Below are positions 1 to 11,043 of a stretch of 64,000 nucleotides of DNA, piece by piece. Numbering within the stretch: position 1 is the first letter of the stretch; each line of letters opens with the position of its first letter. The notes beneath the pieces were generated by a model. It worked only from the letters and a program-made list of their open reading frames with translations. It was not told where the DNA came from and searched no databases. This DNA is from Prunus persica (lineage: Eukaryota; Streptophyta; Magnoliopsida; Rosales; Rosaceae). Location of the stretch: positions 8,093,251-8,157,250 of the forward strand of contig NC_034009.1 of NCBI RefSeq assembly GCF_000346465.2, read 5' to 3'. The position numbers and the translations under genes were made by a program.

Positions 1-109
1 TTTATAAGTCGAAAGATAAGTCAGTGATGTTGTTAACATCCTTGCCTCCGTCTTCTGAGCACTTCCGCCGACCCTTATGTTCGGCAAAGGAACTCTGAAG
101 TATGAGTAG

Positions 110-328
110 GTGATGCAAGACATCCTTACGTATTACTGGATAGTTCAACGTTTAAGAGATGTCTCTCAAGGTGAAGGTCATGTGGTGAAGTTCGGAGAGA
201 ATGGTCGATCAAGTAAGCGTGAAGGCAAGAAGAGCAATAGGGTAATGTCAAAATTCAGAGCAAAAGACGGTTGCTTTGAGTGTGAGTCAAAAGATCATTG
301 GAAGAAGAATTGTCCAACATGGGGATAG
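110..328 (+). pseudogene. copia gag C-terminal fragment with zinc knuckle
   Basis: This open stretch of about 72 codons ends soon after a CCHC zinc knuckle (C-X2-C-X4-H-X4-C), the RNA-binding signature at the end of copia gag. Codons upstream (about 30-60) read LLTSLPPSSEHF, which resembles the usual copia gag segment, but the frame is broken before the knuckle. A stop follows the knuckle where gag-pol should continue, so this is a broken fragment and not a host gene. Confidence 0.75.
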
Positions 329-1098
329 AATAGAAACAAATGGAGGAAGCTGTATGACTTAGTCAAGGTAGCGGAGGATAGTGATGGTGAGCTTTTAATT
401 GTTGATAGCATTGTTAATACAGATGTAGTTTCTATTTCTTCTAAGATTTCTTCTTTTGATTTAATTTTGGATTCTGGGTGCTCATATCATATATGTTCAA
501 ACGAATCTTGGTTTGACACGTATAAAGTGGATGACAACGACGAAGTTGTTATAAGAGATGGCTTAGTTTGTAGAGTTGAAGGCACGAGTAGTATTAAGGT
601 AAATATGTACAACAATATTGTTAGGACATTGGGTATGATTAGGTACATTCCAAAGTTGAAGAAGAATATCATCTCAGTACTTTTAATAAGCATAGTTATT
701 CTTACAAAGCCATGTGAGGAAATCTCATAATCTCAAAGGGTTCACTTGTAGTTATGAAGGGGGAGACTCAACCTAACTTCCTGTATCGACTATGTGTTAC
801 AACAATGACTAGTAGAGCAGCTATATTTACCAAGAATGACTCAGAGGATGAGACTTAACTTTGTCATTTGAGGTTAGGGCATATGAGTGAGTGAGCCATG
901 CAAGACTTGCACATACGTAAGCTTTTGAAGGGAGTACATAATTGCAAACTTGAGTTCTATAAGTATTGTACCATCTGAAAGAATTCGAATGTGACATTCA
1001 AGCAGCAAGACAGAGAATATGAGCACGGGAGCGCTTGATTATATTCAGTAAGATGTGTCACCGTCAAATTATTAGTTGGAGCCAACTAGAACACGTTC

Positions 1099-1338
1099 AT
1101 GGATGATTTTTCTAGGAAGGTTTGGGTCTGCTTTATGATGGAGAAATCTGAGGTCTTCACCAAATTCAAGAAGTGGAAGACGAAGGTAAAGAACCTTACA
1201 GGAAGGAATATCAAGATCCTAAGGAGTGACAATGAGGGTGAATATAATAATAGCAAATTCCTTGAGTTTTGCAAGAGCGAGGGTGTTAAAAGGCATTTCA
1301 CCTTGAAGAAGACACCCCAACAAAACGGAGCCGCCTAG
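1099..1338 (+). pseudogene. copia integrase core fragment
   Basis: About 80 codons match the retroviral-type integrase core of copia elements. MDDFSRKVW holds the first catalytic Asp, RSDNEGEY the second Asp, and the TPQQNG region is where the catalytic Glu follows. Here the frame stops straight after TPQQNGAA, so the Glu-containing end is lost. Upstream DNA (about 930-1080) still shows decayed zinc-binding integrase sequence containing stops. Confidence 0.8.
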
Positions 1339-2319
1339 AGGATGAATTGAACTCTCATAAAGCATGACGGGTGAATGAGGATTCATGCCGGCTTGCCCGA
1401 GTCATTTTGGGCGGAGTCGGTTAACCACACTTCATATTTGGTTAACTAGTCGCCATGGTCTAATAAATCAGTTGATTTTACTAATCTTAGAGTATTTTCT
1501 GCAGTGCTTATGCTCTAACACATAGTGATGAGAAAACCAAGTTGAAACCAAAGTCTCTTGAAAGCATTGTCCTCAGCTTTGAGAGTGGTGTGAAGGGTTT
1601 TGAGCTTTGGGATCCAGTGAACCAGAAGAGAATACTCAACAGTGATTATGCTTGTTAGAAGTCTCAATGTTTAGAACTAAGAAAATTATGAGAGACAACA
1701 TAAGGAGATGATATTATCCTCACTTCAGCAGCCAGTGAACCCAACTACATATCAATAGTCATCCTCTTAAGATCAGTCACCTTCCCAACAGGCTCCATCT
1801 TCACATCAGTCACCATCTCACTTGTACTATCCCCAATTGTATCATCCACAACCATATCAGCCACTGTCTTATCCTTTTGGAAAGTTTTCAGTGATGCTCT
1901 ATGAAAGTTTTTTGCAGAAGTTCATGTCTTCACATCAAGGGTTCATCGTGTTGAATAGAGTTGGGATATTTTGCTCTTATATTCACACTTTTTGGGATGA
2001 GTTATGTTCGCACTTTTTCAGATAGTTTGTTACCTACTATTTAGCTGGCTTTCAACATCTCCGGTACTTATTTGATATTTTGTTTCCTACTATTTAGCTG
2101 TCGTTGGAAGTCTCTACTGTTTTGATATTTTGTTATGGCAGTTTGAGTGACCTCCTTTAACAAAATAATTTAAAATAAATAAATAAATATGTTCATACAT
2201 TTTATCAATTAGAGGCCGATATTGTGTATCTATTTAATGAGTTTGAAATGTATTAAAGGTACATATACGTGTCCCTATAATTAGTGGTGGATTCAGGATT
2301 TTAATCCTAAGGGGTCAAC

Positions 2320-2480
2320 ATGCCTTTGTCGTGTTCACATGGTTTTCGTGTTCTTTGCTTTGTCTTTGTCTTGTTCATAGGGTTTCTATATTCTTTGTCT
2401 TGACTTTGCTGTGTTCACACGGTTTCTGTATTCTTTGCCTTTCTTTGCCGTGTTCATAGGGTTTTTGTGTTTTGCTATGT
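2320..2480 (+). repeat. Degenerate tandem repeat, about 50-bp unit, roughly four copies
   Basis: Four successive units carry CTTTG(T/C)CGTGTTCACATGG-like cores followed by TTTC and TATTCTTTG. Units differ at several positions. The array lies between the integrase remnant and the 3' LTR, where reverse transcriptase would be expected. Confidence 0.6.
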
Positions 2481-2669
2481 GCCTTATTTTTGGGGTTTGG
2501 TCTTGTGTTTCAGTTGTGAACTTTGCTTTGGTTTGTCAATTGTTTCACTCGTGGTTGACGAAAAGAACTTCTTTACAAGTTTTTTTATTGATTAATGTCA
2601 AGTACGGTGTTCTATGACTCACTTGTCAAGTTGGGCATGCGATCATCTTTGCCCCAACTTGGAGGGAAG

Positions 2670-2892
2670 TGTTGGCAAGTCCTTATTTAGTTAGGATTTT
2701 GGTTACTTACCTATTTATTTAGTCCTATTATAATTGGAATTTATTTTCTAAGGTAATTTAGATTTATTTCCTATTTTATTACGACACATTTTTGTACTTC
2801 TTTATAAATACCTTCATATTGGATAAGAATACAATATGACACATCTGAGCATATATGAGCACAACTAAATATTTGCCCTACTTTGTCTAACA
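2670..2892 (+). repeat. 3' LTR of the copia element
   Basis: It starts TGTTGGCAAG right after a purine-rich primer tract and ends TTGTCTAACA, giving the TG...CA ends of an LTR with a short inverted terminal match. It is 223 bp, AT-rich, and contains a TATA-like stretch (TTTATAAATACC, about 2800-2812). The second LTR is not in the window, so boundaries rest on the TG/CA ends and the polypurine tract. Confidence 0.7.
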
Positions 2893-2992
2893 TGTTCATG
2901 CACTGTATTTACAGTCATAAAAAAACTGTATATTATTCAATTATCTTTGTTACTACACTAATGAGGTCAAAATTATTATAACATTTAAAAAA

Positions 2993-3129
2993 GGGCAATG
3001 CTAGGCTTACTCCACATTTTTATACCATTTGTGTACCACCTCTCTAATAGAGGTGGAGCCCACCAATATAATGGGGCCTGTCTCTGTTAAAGAGGTGGTA
3101 TAAAAAATGTGGTAAGCCTAGCATTTTCC
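2993..3129. mobile_element. MITE, Mutator-like, 137 bp
   Basis: Left arm GGGCAATGCTAGGCTTAC and right arm read in reverse GGAAAATGCTAGGCTTACC form near-complete terminal inverted repeats extending about 33 bp, through CCACATTTTTATACC. The flanks are TTTAAAAAA (2984-2992) and TTTAAAAAT (3130-3138), 8 of 9 matching, as expected for a 9-bp Mutator-type target duplication. No coding capacity. Confidence 0.75.
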
Positions 3130-3472
3130 TTTAAAAATAAACTCTTTATTGATGAAATTAAAATGATTACACCAAGGAGAGATAATGATACTTTTATTGA
3201 TATAAAAAAATGATGAAATAATTTTATTCTTCTTTACAATTAAAAAGAAATTTGAGGAACCAAATAATAATTAGCCTACCCTTGCTCCCACATGATGATG
3301 ATCAATAGTGAATTTTCACTATGCAAAAGAATCGTATCTTTTGTGTGCATCATTGTTCTAGACATGGACGTCCCTTCCATGCGTATTCACATTAAAAAGA
3401 ATTAAAAAAAGAAGAACCCTAATGTGAATAAGATTGCAAAAGAGAGTAAATTAAACCACCAAACATGCTCCT

Positions 3473-5013
3473 CTAAGCGGTGAAGTCGCACTGAAACATG
3501 GGTGGCATGAATGAATTGAGCTCACTGAAGATAAGATCATCTCCCTCACCGTAGCTACTCGATTCTTGGCAGTCGAAGTACGTCTGTATGTCATCGGGAA
3601 ACGTGCACTGCGGCGTGTCCAGCTCCGGCTGCGATGATATGGAGTCGGTGGCCGTCGTCATTTCCATCATCTCCTTGAACTTTGATGACTGAAGCAGGAG
3701 CCCTAGAGCTGATGTTGCAGTTGTTGGTCTAGGCAGCTGAGTGGTCACTACGGTTTCTCCAGGGCTGTATGCAAGGTTGTTGAAGAAACCAAGTCCACGT
3801 TCTTGATCATTAGGGTTTTGGGTCACATTGGGCAATATAGCCTCCACATTAGGTTTAGTCTGACCAGAAATGTCGTTGTTAGGGCCATTAGGCTTTAGCC
3901 ATTTGATGTAACGGCTGAGGTCAAAGTTTGTGACAGCATTGAGCCCACGGTACTCTATGGCCGCCATGTCATACGCTGTTGCGGCTTCTTCTTGGGTAGC
4001 TGAGAAAATTTAAGATATTAAATAAGGACAATGTCCAATTAAAACATGGTAGTTAGTTTGGAAGAATTTTGTTCACCAAATTGCTATTTGGGTTGAACTT
4101 TTAAGGAAATTCGCCTCGATAATATTTCACTAAATATAAGGCGAACTTCTTAAAATTTAATATTAAATTCCTAACTTTAGGTTAAAGCCTATTCTGGTCT
4201 AAGGGTGGCTCCGTCCTTGACTTCACCTCTTATAAAGATGAGACTCTTTGTGTCTGTGTAGATCCCACACCATACTCTATGTATATGTTCTCAATAAATG
4301 CAGTGCAAATATGTTATTTAATTTTTTGCAATGTCCAAATTGCATATGATCATTGTTTAGGGCGAATAAAAAGGTTAATTTGAACCGTTTGTTGAACATA
4401 CCATAAGTCCCAAGATAGAGATACTTGTTGCCGAAGACTCGTCCAATTCGAGCTTCCCATCTTCCATTGTGATGATGTCTGCTCATTGATGAAATACAAA
4501 GAAAATTAGAAACATAAACAAAATAAACAAATTTTGTACTTAAAAATGAAACAAAATTGGGATGACTAAAAATACCTAGCAACACCTCTATATTTAGAAA
4601 CTCCCCGAGAAAAACCACTGCTCTTCCTGCAAATTTTATCACCAAATTAATCTTATTCTCAATAAATCCAATTCTCTCTCTCCTTAATTTTAATAATTTT
4701 TAAGATGCAGAAACTCACCGTCTCAATGATCCAATGTATTCCTCTCTTGACTGGCCCTCCATTTCTTTCAATTCTTTCGGATATGTCGATAACTACAATC
4801 GTTATGTAGATAAAATTACTTTCTTCCTTAATTCCCGTTTTGTAAGATCTTCAGCAAAAAATACACAAACAATTTCAATAAGCAAAAGAAATTAATTACC
4901 GGAAAGTTGAGAATGGTATCTTGACCCCAGTATTTAAGTGCTGCTAAGTCATAAGCATGCGCTGCAGCTTCTTCATCATCATATGCTCCTGAAATGCCAA
5001 ACTTTGCTTTAAC

Positions 5014-5050
<37 letters not shown>

Positions 5051-5592
5051 GTAAAAGTAGTTGCAATAATAAAAACTTACCAAGGTAAACTGCATTTGAG
5101 TAAAATTCCATTCCAAGCACACAACACAAAACCGAGATGGAAAGAAGAAATTGTATCAGATATATACACCAATGAATTGCAAGTAGATGGAAAATAAATG
5201 TTGATATATATACTAGATGAGAAGATTGTAAACCTTGGCGGCCCTTCTTGTTCTGGGATTCATTCCAGCAATTCTTATCCCACAAATGAGCCTCATATCG
5301 GCCGGTCCACCGATGCCTAAATTTAGGGAAAAAGAAATTAAACACACATACAAATAATTAAGCAAAAACACACATATAAAATTTACAATTTAAATTGATT
5401 TTTTGCTGTCTGCAGGTACTTAATTGATCACCTGGTGACCCCTCGATAAATCGAGCTACGTTGAGGAGGGGAGTCTCTTGGGACACTTCTCCTGGTTCGT
5501 TTCACCTTTGTGACTGTAGTGTTATTAGCTGCATTAGCGTTAGAAATAATGTTATTTTTTGCAGTGGTTTTCTGGTTGGATAACTTGGCCAT
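3473..5592 (-). CDS. WRI3: WRINKLED-type AP2 transcription factor (WRI3/ADAP-like), 356 aa
   Basis: Eight coding exons on the minus strand join in phase: 5592-5432, 5316-5234, 5089-5081, 4988-4900, 4792-4719, 4626-4576, 4478-4402, 3999-3473. The product has two AP2 DNA-binding domains (about residues 46-113 and 148-207), with [20 protein letters not shown] in the first and [18 protein letters not shown] sequence in the second. The N terminus has the [17 protein letters not shown] basic linker typical of the WRI clade. The 9-nt third exon encodes VYL. The acidic tail ends in MFQCDF. WRI factors activate glycolysis, fatty-acid, cutin and wax genes in the nucleus. The YIKWL ending of the second domain favours WRI3/ADAP over WRI1, as far as I recall the family. 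Start chosen as the ATG that gives a complete first domain. All junctions have GT/AG borders. Confidence 0.92.
5019..5049. repeat. Compound (TA)n(CA)n microsatellite in WRI intron 3
   Basis: A run of alternating TA followed by CA/AC dinucleotides lies inside the short intron between the 9-nt micro-exon and exon 4, about 40 bp from the micro-exon donor. Confidence 0.9.
5081..5089 (-). other. 9-nt micro-exon of the WRI gene (VYL)
   Basis: On the minus strand TGCAG precedes TTTACCTTG and GTAAGT follows. With the G left from exon 2 (CAAG) and the G from exon 4 it reads Val-Tyr-Leu-Gly in the first AP2 domain. A 9-nt VYL exon is a known hallmark of WRINKLED1-clade genes and is easily missed by automated gene finders. 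Confidence 0.93.
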
Positions 5593-5999
5593 GAAATCAG
5601 TATTTCACGTCGGTCGACAAATAAAGAAGAATAATAATAAGAGAAGATCTCGAGGTAGCTAAAGCTGTAGGAGAAGAGAAATGGAATATTAATGGTGAGA
5701 GATGGGTCGATATGACTAAGTCCTCAAACTAGGAGGGTTATAAAGGAATGGAAATAAGTCCTCAAAGCAGAGAGAGAGAGATGGGCCGGATTGGAAGAGT
5801 GAGATGATGAGCTGTGCCAATTCATGACAGAGTTCGCCGGCTGAGGAGATTGTTTGTTATGGCCGTCTTTAACCGGCCCTATCTCGTATCTTCTACCTTG
5901 TCCCTCCTACCCTTAACTTATATGTTATGTTCTATTGCCATCATATTAACTAATTAAAATCTAAACGATGTAGACAATTCTGTCTTAATCAATCGGATG

Positions 6000-6002
<3 letters not shown>

Positions 6003-6034
<32 letters not shown>
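6003..6034. repeat. (CT)n microsatellite
   Basis: An uninterrupted CT dinucleotide tract of about 16 units lies some 400 bp upstream of the AP2 gene start. Confidence 0.95.
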
Positions 6035-6035
<1 letters not shown>

Positions 6036-7049
6036 ACATTATGTATATAAGATCGTATTCTTTTGGTAAATTTCTAGCATATATATTATATTACCCAATT
6101 ACCAATGTGGAGTGCACGTTGAAACAAGAATACTTGGGGTGGGTAAAAAACTGCACCAATTTCGCTACTGGAATATGTCGTTTATGTGGTATAACTTGTC
6201 TACGTGTTATATTAAGTTGATATATTTATTGATATTATATTCTAAAAGTGAGAAATATTAATCATGTCTTCCACCGGACAGATTATATATGCTCAGCTAT
6301 AGTTACTTTGAATAATACATGGCAAGTATACAATATGGTGGTGATGCTACACTTTGAATTATAAGGTGATGAGCCCAAAAAAAAAAAAATCAAATATTGA
6401 ATTTAACTTCTCTTATTTAGGGGGAAGGCCACTAATTGATCTTCAAATTAAAAGAGACTTTTTTTTTTTGGAGAATGTAAAAGAGGGAGTTTATCTTTGT
6501 AAAAAAAAAAAAAAAGTGAGAAAAAATGCATAACAAACCAAAATGTAATTGCACACCAAACATAATCACTTTGTTAATAATAAACTGGGTTAGCTGTAGT
6601 TGATGAGTTAATTAATGTGGGAAAAACTTGCAATTCACATGAATAATACTGTTTTATTATTTTTAACTAATTATATTTTGTTACTCATAATAAGAATTTC
6701 ATTTAACAAAAAGTGATTGAATAAAAATAACAAACAATGCTATCCCGAGACATGCAAATTCTTCTCGTATTGTAAGTAGCCTTGGAAGAGATTCCACAGT
6801 AATGCAGACAAGTATACGAATTGTATTCATGAGGATTTAATTTGTTATATGTGCCAATTTTAGGTTTAGGCTGCCCTACTCTAAATTTACTGTGTTGGTC
6901 CAGCTACATGGGCCCAACAGTTGAATTATAGCGGCAGTGCCCATACCCCATAAATAAACCCAGGTAAGTGGTTGGGTGGGGACTAATTAAATGTACCTAA
7001 CATGTGTATAATGGGTTACCTAATTACCAGTAGAGCTTTCATACAGTGT

Positions 7050-7530
7050 GGGGTGGCAATTTCGACACGATCCATTACACGATTCGAAATCTGTACGGGA
7101 ATTTAGTTAGTTCAATCTGCACGGTTAAAATTCGAGTAATTTTTGGATCAATCCGCGAATCAGCTAAAATACCTATATAACCTATTTAACAAAACGGGTC
7201 ATGGCAGGTCAATCCATCAACCTACTAAAATACCTATGTAACTCGCAAACCTACTCAAATACCCGTGTAACCCGCCAACCCACTAACCCGTTTATTTATT
7301 TATTCTTCATTTTTCTAACAAAAAATTTAATGTCTTTTAGTTGCTACCACTTAGTGGGTCAGCCCAACACGACCCGAAACTCGTATGAGAACTTAATAGG
7401 TTAACTCGTGCATGACACGTTTATTAAACGGGTCGGGTTTGGGTTGAGCATTCCTAAGACGTATATAATCTTGACATGATACAAACCCGATATGATACGA
7501 CCCTTTGCTAGCCCCCAAGCCAATTTAGAG
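7050..7530. repeat. Probable non-autonomous DNA transposon or other dispersed repeat
   Basis: The left end GGGGTGGCAATTTCGACACG and the right end, read in reverse as GGGGGCTAGCAAAGGGTCGT, resemble each other loosely. The interior repeats ACCCG/CGGGT and CCCGCCAACCC-like words. This composition is common in plant hAT-type MITEs. No clear target duplication is visible, so family and limits are uncertain. Confidence 0.35.
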
Positions 7531-7621
7531 TAGCCCATTTAAAAAATGGGTCAGGTCGGGCCTATTCATTTATGAAAGTTATTTAGTTCAACCCGAGCTC
7601 AAGAATTTATATATTTCAAAA

Positions 7622-7690
7622 GTATAGCCGCGCGGCTATACGCTTTAAATATTCAAATATATTCTAAAAGTATAGCCGGCCGGCTATACT
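7622..7690. repeat. Pair of perfect GC-core palindromes
   Basis: A 20-bp palindrome (GTATAGCCGCGCGGCTATAC, 7622-7641) and a 22-bp palindrome (7669-7690, core TATAGCCGGCCGGCTATA) are each followed by a TTTAAATAT-like word. They form two related units about 47 bp apart in AT-rich DNA. Confidence 0.8.
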
Positions 7691-8872
7691 CTTTAAATAT
7701 ACATTTTTATTTTTTAATTTTTAAAATTTTTATGTATAACCTTCTCAAATTATATCCCTTTGATATTGATCATTATTTAACTTGTTGCTGCATTCGTTCA
7801 TTAGTTTTATTCAACAAAAACATGCATCCCACTCCTCTCAACTAATTATTCTAGTATCTGACACTCCACACGTTACCAAGTTGCTAATGATGAACTTGTA
7901 CTATTATGTATCGCGACAGATATATTATTGCATCAATCAACAAATATCAAACTTCCAAACGAAATCTCCAAACTTCCATGGAGGATTTCAGGGGTTTATA
8001 GGGTCGAGCAACCTTGTTTGTTCCTTTGTGTGTCTACCTCAGTCTTTACGTGTTGATTAATTCAATATGAAAAAAAAATAAATAAATAAAGATGTAAAGT
8101 TAAGATCATAAGCTTTAAATTGTTATAAAATTTGCTGAAAACCATTGAGAAATGAATAATTTATGACCAATCAAAGTACTATGAATTTCATAAGAATAAC
8201 TCAAGAACTTGCTGGGTTTTGGGATTTTCTATCTTCTGCATTAATTTTGTTTTAGCTATAAGTTTCTCAGTTCTTAACATTTTTAGTGATTCAAGAGCCT
8301 AAATAGAAGTGTTGTTCATGTAGGTTATAGAAATGACGTTTTTGAAGCATTTATGGTGTTTTTTTTTTGTTTAATCCATTCTTACAACCAGTATGTTGGA
8401 TGTGAGGTGGAGAGTTTCTGAACCTCGGTTGGAATCTCCGAAGTGCGAAAGTGTAAGAAAGTGTTTGTGAGCAGAAGATTTATGTGTATGGTTGGGGAAT
8501 CGAAGAGCCAAGGTATTTATATAGACGCAAGGATTTAGTTTTGTTTTGCTGAGTACTAGTTAGGGGACAGTGTTTGAGTTGCATGTGTTTATTTGGGGTG
8601 AGTAACTTGCAAATGGGTGAGTCATGGATGGAGTAGATACTTTTGTTAAGTTTTGGGTCAATTTATAAATAAAGGCCGAAAGGGCACTTGGGTGATTTCA
8701 CTCAAAACGTTCTAAAAATGACTCATGCATGAAATGAAATTCTACGTTCACAAATAGATGAGAAACATGTTTTATACACATTTAAAGCATATAGATATTT
8801 TATTCGGGCATAAAGAAATAATCATACATATAGGGTATTTTAGTCATATAGAAATATATAGAAATGACTTCC

Positions 8873-9930
8873 CACTACTACAAAAAGTGAAAAAGACGAC
8901 CAGAAAACAACGACGGTCTAAGTGAAAACCGTCGTGGTTTATAAAAAGACGACGGTTCTAAAAACACCGTCGTGTAATACAACCTTAGACAACTAAAAAA
9001 TGGAGTTTCAAATGGCTGTTCAAAAACAACGACGTACATAATTAAACAACCGACGTCTATTTGAAACAGATTTCCTCAGTGTAAAATCAATGCCAACAAA
9101 GAACGGCAGAAGTTATGAATCGACCGACGTAGAAAGTAAAGACGACGATTTCAATAAAAACTGCCGTTTTTACTCATAAAATAACACGACGAGGTTTTCG
9201 TATAAGACGCCGTATAATTACAAACAAATCCACGGCTTTAAAATACAAAATATCGCCGTATTAAATTAATTTACAACGACGGAAAATATAAATATATCGA
9301 CGTCATTCTCGTATAGTTCTACTACGTTATCTTTAAATCGTACAATAAAATTTATCGTCGTATTTATTCATTTTATACGTCGTACCTTTAATTTTAACGG
9401 TCGTCTTAATAAGAATTTTTGTTAACAATTTTTTTCTTTGATTTTCTTATCCTACGTCGGTAGATCTACTTAATGACAAGAATTGAAATAACCACGACGG
9501 TTTATATAGAACACCGCCGACATAATCAGTTTTGTCTGAGATCCCAAGGGTTACGAAATCTTACCAGATGGAACTCTGTTCCACATCATAATCTTAACAG
9601 ATGACACAGATTTGCAAATATTGCGTCGTGTTAGTTTACAAATTCTAGAACATTAATTTCCCTCATTTTAAATTTCCTCGGGAAAGAAAAATCTATTTAT
9701 CACGCTTTGGAATTGAAAACTAAAACTGAAAGAATACGGGAAAAAAAACTCCATTTATAATTTAAAATTAAAATCCACGTCGGTTGTAGTACACTTAACG
9801 ACGTTTAACAAAATAATCTACGTCGGTAATTATAAATCTACCGCCATCGTAACTTAATATAGACGACGAGAAAAGACGACGGTAGAACAGAAAACCGTCG
9901 TTGTTTCAGTTTCTTTAACATATCTTTCTG
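8873..9930. repeat. Left subterminal repeat region of the CACTA element
   Basis: Starting at the terminal inverted repeat, CGACGGT, ACCGTCGT, ACGTCG and related words recur every 20-40 bp in both orientations, with degenerate forms between. Clustered subterminal repeats are where CACTA binding proteins (TNPA-type) act. No coding sequence here. Confidence 0.8.
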
Positions 9931-11043
9931 CAGGACTTGTGTAGTTCAAAGCATTGACAATGTCTTCATCATATCTCCCAGAAACTACTGATTCAATTGC
10001 TCATGCTTTAGAGGCCATCTGAAGCCATTTCTATTCTTTATCGCATTCTTGAAACCCATCTTCTTCTTCTGAAGCTCTACGGATAAAGGAAGAGGCTATC
10101 ACAATAAATCCGACGGATCTTCTTAGGCAAGAAAATCAAGCAGAGGATCAGGCACATCTGATCTTCAGATTTCCCTGAGAAGCGAACTTTCCTTCGACAG
10201 CGAGTGGAGGCCAGGCTTGCATCTCTTTTGATGGAAAGCAAGGAGTATTCAGAAGCACTAAGTGTCCTATCAGGCTTGATCAAGGAAGTGAGAAGGCTAG
10301 TTGACAAGCTTCTTCTTGTGGACATATATTTGATGCGAGTAAGCTCAATTTCTCTTTGAGAAAACATCCAAATTATTATCTTTGAGACATGAGAGACTGA
10401 GAGAGGAAGAACTTGGAACCTTAAATGTAAACCGAAAATGAATGAAAGCGACAAATTTATAGAATAAATTTTTAAAACCAACGGCGGTCCTTACAAACAA
10501 ACCGCCGTTTAAATTGTAAAATCAACGTCGGTATGATCGACGTATATTACAGAAATCCACGTCGGTAAATTAATAAAAACGACGTGTTAAATAATATACC
10601 ATGACGCGAGTTATTACTTATGTACTTTAATTTTTGAGTTTACTACGACGGTACCTACAAACTACTGTCGTATTTATTTACCACGTCCGAAGTTAAATGT
10701 ACCGTCGTATTTTGTAATTTATACGTCGTAGTTATATGTAACCGCCATATTATTTTTTTGAAATGGTTTTATATGTAAGCAACTTTTCGTCTACTTGACT
10801 TACACATTTGTTGTTTTTATATTCTTATTTTATTTAAATCTGTCATCCAAAAAAGAAACTTTACATATTGCAGAATATTAATTTCCTTCGTTTTAAATTT
10901 CCTCCGGAAAAAAAACTCTATTTATAACGCACTGTAATTGAAAAATAAACTGAAAGGTCACGGGAAAAAAAATTCTATTCATAATTTAAAAATTAAAATC
11001 CACGTCGGTTATATTAAACCTAACGACGTTAAATGAAATGATT
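9650..11043. repeat. Direct repeats flanking the captured fragment inside the CACTA element
   Basis: About 175 bp at 9650-9826 (starting ATTAATTTCCCTCATTTTAA and running to the CCACGTCGGTTGTA region) recurs in diverged form at 10872-11043. A second pair at about 10725-10808 and 11084-11157 shares TTTTTTTGAAATGGTTTTAT and its flanks. The repeats bracket the RPN6 fragment and show local duplication of terminal DNA. Confidence 0.75.
9960..10376 (+). pseudogene. RPN6: Captured fragment of 26S proteasome subunit gene RPN6 (PSMD11)
   Basis: The fragment begins ATG and encodes MSSSYLPETTDSIAHALEA, matching the N terminus of plant RPN6 as I recall it. After a short deletion it continues in another frame with AISILYRIL and SSSSEALRIKEEAIT. 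After a larger deletion come EKRTFLRQRVEARLASLLME and SKEYSEALSVLSGLIKEVRR, then DKLLLVDIYLM. RPN6 is a PCI-domain lid subunit of the proteasome. Here it is broken by several frameshifts and a missing internal segment (around 10110-10170) and cannot encode the subunit. TTTCTGCAG just upstream (to 9932) could act as a splice acceptor in a chimeric transcript. It lies between the element's direct repeats, with CGTCG motifs on both sides, so it is transposon cargo. Confidence 0.85.

Larger units (their letters stand above)
1..2892 (+). mobile_element. Degenerate Ty1/copia LTR retrotransposon, 3' part with 3' LTR
   Basis: The element enters from the left edge, so its 5' LTR is outside the window. 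Pieces appear in copia order. A gag tail carries a CX2CX4HX4C zinc knuckle (CFECESKDHWKKNC, near 271-312). A protease start with DSGCSYHICS lies at 470-500. An integrase core lies at 1099-1338, with MDDFSRKVW and later RSDNEGEY and TPQQNG. Stops and frame changes separate these pieces. Reverse transcriptase and RNase H are not recognisable between about 1700 and 2640, so that part is deleted or replaced. A purine tract (GGAGGGAAG, 2661-2669) directly precedes TGTTGGCAAG, the expected start of a 3' LTR. The copy cannot make working proteins. Confidence 0.85.
5593..8872. other. Intergenic region, no gene seen
   Basis: I see no supported gene in this stretch. It holds the 5' flank of the AP2 gene, a (CT)n tract at about 6003-6034, several poly-A/T runs, a probable non-autonomous repeat at about 7050-7530 and two GC-rich palindromes at 7622-7690. 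Open frames at 7201-7404 and 7782-8060 show no family features. Confidence 0.6.

Noticed and set aside
10077..10481. Minus-strand open frame of about 134 codons in the left CACTA arm
   Set aside because: It is antisense to the captured RPN6 fragment.
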